DNA from: Mugil cephalus
Lineage: Eukaryota; Chordata; Actinopteri; Mugiliformes; Mugilidae
Length of the DNA stretch: 64,000 nt
Reading direction: 5' to 3'
Assembly: GCF_022458985.1 (NCBI RefSeq)
Contig: NC_061774.1
Coordinates: 15,338,197-15,402,196 of the forward strand
Part shown: one piece after another, positions 61,001 through 64,000 of the stretch
How the letters are laid out: each line of letters starts with the position of its first letter
How positions within the stretch are numbered: the first letter of the stretch is position 1
Translations under genes and position numbers: made by a program
Notes under the pieces: generated by a model
Seen by the model: the letters and a program-made list of their open reading frames with translations, nothing else
What the model was told of the DNA's origin: nothing
Database searches by the model: none

Positions 61001-62641
61001 ACTGTTTAAAATATAGGTGATGTAAGTAAGAAGCATTGACAGCTGTGACTGAGGTTTAAAAATGTTGAAGTGATGTCAATTAAAGCAAAGGACATATCGT
61101 GGTTGGTGTTTCAGTTTCATTGCTACTGAAACTTCAGTGTTACAAAACAGAGCCCAAACTAAAAAAATGTTCCACCTGCTGTGGTTCTCTACAAACTTTA
61201 CTTTCTTTCACAGTAAGCACACGGGTTAAGTGCTGGAAACTGCAACAAAAACAATCCACTGATTAGTAAATCACACATTATTAAGGCCATACCTTCCCGG
61301 CCGGAGTACCGCACTCATGCACCAGAGTGTGCCAGTGTTCAAACCTGCAGACATTTACCACCGTTCACACTCACCATCTTTAAAAATGAATGTAACTCAC
61401 AATGACCCTAATTACATTACTTCTGTTGAAGAATGACGTTCCTGGTATTTGGGAATGAACTGTTGAACCGACTCCACATGCAGCGCTCGGTTAGCCGGAC
61501 TAGTCCAGCTCTCGGTAATGCCTTTAATGTGACTCGAATTTCTGTCTGAAATAATCCTCGGGTTCCTTTTCACCAGGTCCAGACTTGGTGATCTGCGATG
61601 AAGGTCATATCCTGAAGAATGAGGCGTCCGCGGTGTCCAAAGCGATGAATTCTATCAGGACGAGGAGGAGGATCGTGTTGACTGGAACGCCTCTGCAGAA
61701 CAACCTCATCGAATGTGAGTCTTCCTGGTTCACCTGTGCAACACTTACATGAACAAAACCAGCTAATTATTTGCTGAGAGCCTGATTTTGCAGAAAGCAT
61801 CTGACCCCTGTGTCTTTCTTACCAGACCACTGCATGGTAAACTTCATTAAGGAAAACCTGCTGGGTTCCGTGAAGGAGTTTAGGAACCGTTTCATTAACC
61901 CCATCCAGAACGGTCAGTGCGCCGACTCCACGCTTCACGACGTCAGGATCATGAAGAAGAGGGCTCACATTCTCTATGAGATGCTGGCTGGTTGTGTTCA
62001 GGTACGGGGAAAAAAAAAAAAAAAAAAACTGCCTGTTGGCTCAGCTTTGCTTTAACTTCCTTTCTTTCGCCTCCTAAATATAATTATTTATTCCTCCCAA
62101 CAGAGAAAAGATTACACAGCGCTCACCAAGTTCCTGCCTCCCAAACACGAGTATGTGCTGTCGATCAGAATCACTCCTCTGCAGTGTAAACTTTACAGAT
62201 ACTACCTGGAGCACTTCACAGGTGAGAACCACGCTCTAATGAAGCTTTTTGGAGTTTTTTTATTGAAAGATTCAGCACCACTAGCTTGGGATTTCTGAGT
62301 ATGAGGTACAGCAGGGCCTCTAGAGGCTGACAGCAGAGCTTTTCCAACGTCGGGTCTGATTTCCCAGACAAAGGTTTTGCCTACGCTTGGACTAAAACTA
62401 AATTAAATTGAAAATTCCAGTGGAAAAACGTGCATAGTCCAGGACTAGACTAAACCCTGCGCCGGGAGTCCTGTTTCTGTTAAAAGTGCTTTTTTTTTTT
62501 TTTTTTTTTACTGGATGTCATTTACTCAGACAAGGTTTTTAGATAAATGGAAGGCCTTCCTGGTCTGTCACTTTTTTTTTTTTTTGCGGCGCATTGTTAA
62601 GTCGTTTAGTGGACTTTTCTCTCAGAATGTGGCCCAGGACG

Positions 62642-62705
<64 letters not shown>

Positions 62706-63964
62706 TGTGTCTGTGTCTGTGTATGTGTGTGTGTGTGAGTGGCAGCTGGCACAGTGCCGCAGGCAGGATTTAAGCCCAGTTTCCCACGTCTCCCTAATGA
62801 AGAGCTCTGGGAGAGAGGGAACAGAGGGTGTGGGGTAAAAGAGGGGGAAGTGGGGGCATAAAGGAAAGGGAAAGAAATTTAGAGGGAGTAGGGGCCAGAG
62901 GTTTTACACCAAAACCAAAAACAAAGAACAGGAGAGCTGGTATGTGAGAACAGGAGTGGTGGTGGTGGTGGGGGTTAGCTGGTATGTGCTGTGGCTCATT
63001 AGGCCGGGTTGTCCATAGTGCACAGTGCTGCTGTTGTGACTGTGGCTCTGGACCTCCACGGTAGCGTCATTGGACCAGAGACCATCAGTCATTACTTGAG
63101 GTGGGACTGGTCATAATTATTCCCTCCTTTTGCTGCTGTACAGTCACTCCCGACCTCTAAGAGACGTGTAGATCAGGTTTATTAGCGTTTCGACAACTGC
63201 CCTTCACTTTGAAAGCATCTGATTGAACGGATTTGAAGGCTCACCGTCTTTAGTGTCCACATCGTCGCCACAATAACAACAGATTAGCTCCTTGGTTTGA
63301 TTGGATTTGTTTAAACCTGACCACAGTCAGGTGCTTGGAGGCAGACATCAAGGTTTGAGTTTTGTTTCCTCGTGTCTAAGCATCTGCGCACACACGGAGA
63401 CTGAGGCCGTGCTGTCAGGTGTTTAATCCAAACACACATTCATCTTCCTTCTCATACTCTTTCCCTTGCATGCAGGTGTGGGGAATGCTACGGAGGGGGG
63501 CCGCGGCCGCTCGGGGACCAAACTCTTCCAGGATTTCCAGATGCTCAGCAGAATCTGGACCCATCCCTGGTGCCTTCAGCTGGACTACATCAGTAAAGAA
63601 AACAGGGTAGGGCTGAGGAAGACCAGACTAAACCACACCAAACACCAACTGAAAAACTGGGAATACATTAGCAAAAATCACACACACTGTGCGAAAACAA
63701 TAGAAATGTACTCCTGACAGGTCATGCACCAGAGAGAACAACACACACATTGCCACTGCAGCAAAAATTTCCCCTCATGCATCATTTCTGCTGCCCGTAA
63801 TCCAGTTTTCTATTTGGCTGACCTATATCTCAGCACAGTCGAGTCTCACGCCGGTGCAATTTCTTGCAGGGTTTCTTCGACGAGGACAGTATGGACGAAT
63901 TCATCGCTTCAGAAACCGAAGAATCCTCAATGAGCCTGTCCTCTGAGGATGAGAAAGCTAAAAA
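52001..63964 (+). CDS. atrx: ATRX chromatin remodeller (partial, 3' end off window)
   Basis: Coding exons: 52001-52054, 52141-52190, 52276-52385, 52484-52564, 52660-52769, 52870-52937, 53167-55292, 55586-55652, 55889-56037, 56122-56295, 56407-56521, 56634-56733, 57023-57199, 59584-59725, 59834-59943, 60103-60249, 60339-60516, 61577-61714, 61826-62001, 62104-62221, 63476-63606, 63870-63964 (continues). About 1,538 residues are present. ATRX is a SNF2-family ATPase that, with DAXX, deposits H3.3 at heterochromatin and telomeres. The ADD domain (about residues 100-225) shows [39 protein letters not shown] and WHCYVC. An LxVxL HP1-type motif (LIVKL) sits near 54370. The low-complexity E/S/K middle is followed by DDKLRTET. 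The helicase shows Walker A HCMGLGKT and Walker B DEGH, then [14 protein letters not shown] LTGTPLQNN. It is shorter than human in the middle. Frame is intact throughout. Confidence 0.97.
53790..53990 (+). repeat. Coding tandem repeat in atrx exon 7
   Basis: Degenerate units of about 10-13 residues built on AESEEAP and ENVVAPAE recur five or more times, from a GCAGAAAGCGAAGAGGCTCC-type DNA repeat. The result is an acidic, Ala/Pro-rich spacer after the ADD domain, absent from mammalian ATRX as I remember it. It is likely disordered and length-variable. Confidence 0.75.
57200..59583. other. atrx intron (2.4 kb)
   Basis: Non-coding. Contains a T homopolymer (about 58157-58177). No exon or recognisable transposon. 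Confidence 0.5.
60517..61576. other. atrx intron (1.1 kb)
   Basis: Non-coding. The phrases CCTCATATGTGGACACTGGG (about 60695) and CCCCATATGAGGACATGGGG (about 60968) bracket an AT-rich segment and may be the arms of an unclassified small repeat. Confidence 0.35.
62222..63475. other. atrx intron with long GT tract
   Basis: Contains a T homopolymer (about 62490-62509) and a (GT)n tract, with some TC/TA variants, at 62646-62738. The rest is G-rich purine sequence (62815-62900) without a recognisable gene. Confidence 0.7.
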
Positions 63965-64000
63965 GTAAAGTCGGCCTTACTTGCTGTTTTCTTTGTACCC

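Overview
This is a 64 kb stretch of vertebrate nuclear DNA, almost certainly from a teleost fish. The genes have many short exons with GT-AG introns. The introns carry Tc1-like transposon remnants, LINE-like 3' tails and long (GT)n, (CA)n and (GATA)n microsatellites. The gene content matches the vertebrate KIF3A / type-2 cytokine neighbourhood. All exon coordinates come from reading splice sites by eye and aligning to remembered family proteins. No search was run.

Layout. (1) 1-1.06 kb: two Tc1-like transposase remnants and a GT repeat. (2) 2.18-15.06 kb, + strand: the 3' nine coding exons of an SH3RF2-like (POSH family) gene; its RING exon lies upstream of the window. (3) 15.95-28.41 kb, + strand: a complete kif3a, 17 coding exons that sum to 701 residues, plus an in-frame candidate cassette exon at 20.42 kb. 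(4) 29.5-50.0 kb, - strand: a tandem array of small four-exon secreted cytokine genes that I read as il4/13-like. (5) 50.16 kb to the window end, + strand: atrx, from its promoter through the ADD domain, the acidic/serine-rich middle and the first part of the SNF2 helicase; the gene runs off the window.

The cytokine array is the notable part. Two diverged gene types alternate. Type 1 (T1) has five copies, with exon 1 near 30.4, 32.5, 35.1, 40.8 and 46.6 kb. Three look intact, one has a frameshift, and one has two damaged splice acceptors. Type 2 (T2) has one intact copy (37.0 kb) and several broken ones (31.3, 33.9, 39.6 and 45.5 kb), plus relics in which the gene body was replaced by an interspersed repeat. 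The intact copies share four phase-0 exons, a signal peptide, a 16-residue exon 2, four conserved cysteines and N-glycosylation sites. They converge on the 3' end of kif3a, as mammalian IL4 does. This points to local birth-and-death amplification of an il4/13 locus. The later rounds carried along about 2 kb of the atrx upstream region, so three near-identical copies of the atrx promoter block (CCAAT and GC boxes) now sit at about 39.1, 45.0 and 50.1 kb.

Functionally the single-copy genes are unrelated neighbours: SH3RF2 is a scaffold / ubiquitin-ligase-type protein, KIF3A is the kinesin-2 motor of intraflagellar transport, and ATRX is a chromatin remodeller. The array would encode secreted type-2 immune cytokines. 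Each cytokine copy carries its own TATA box about 70 bases upstream of the start, so the copies are probably transcribed independently.
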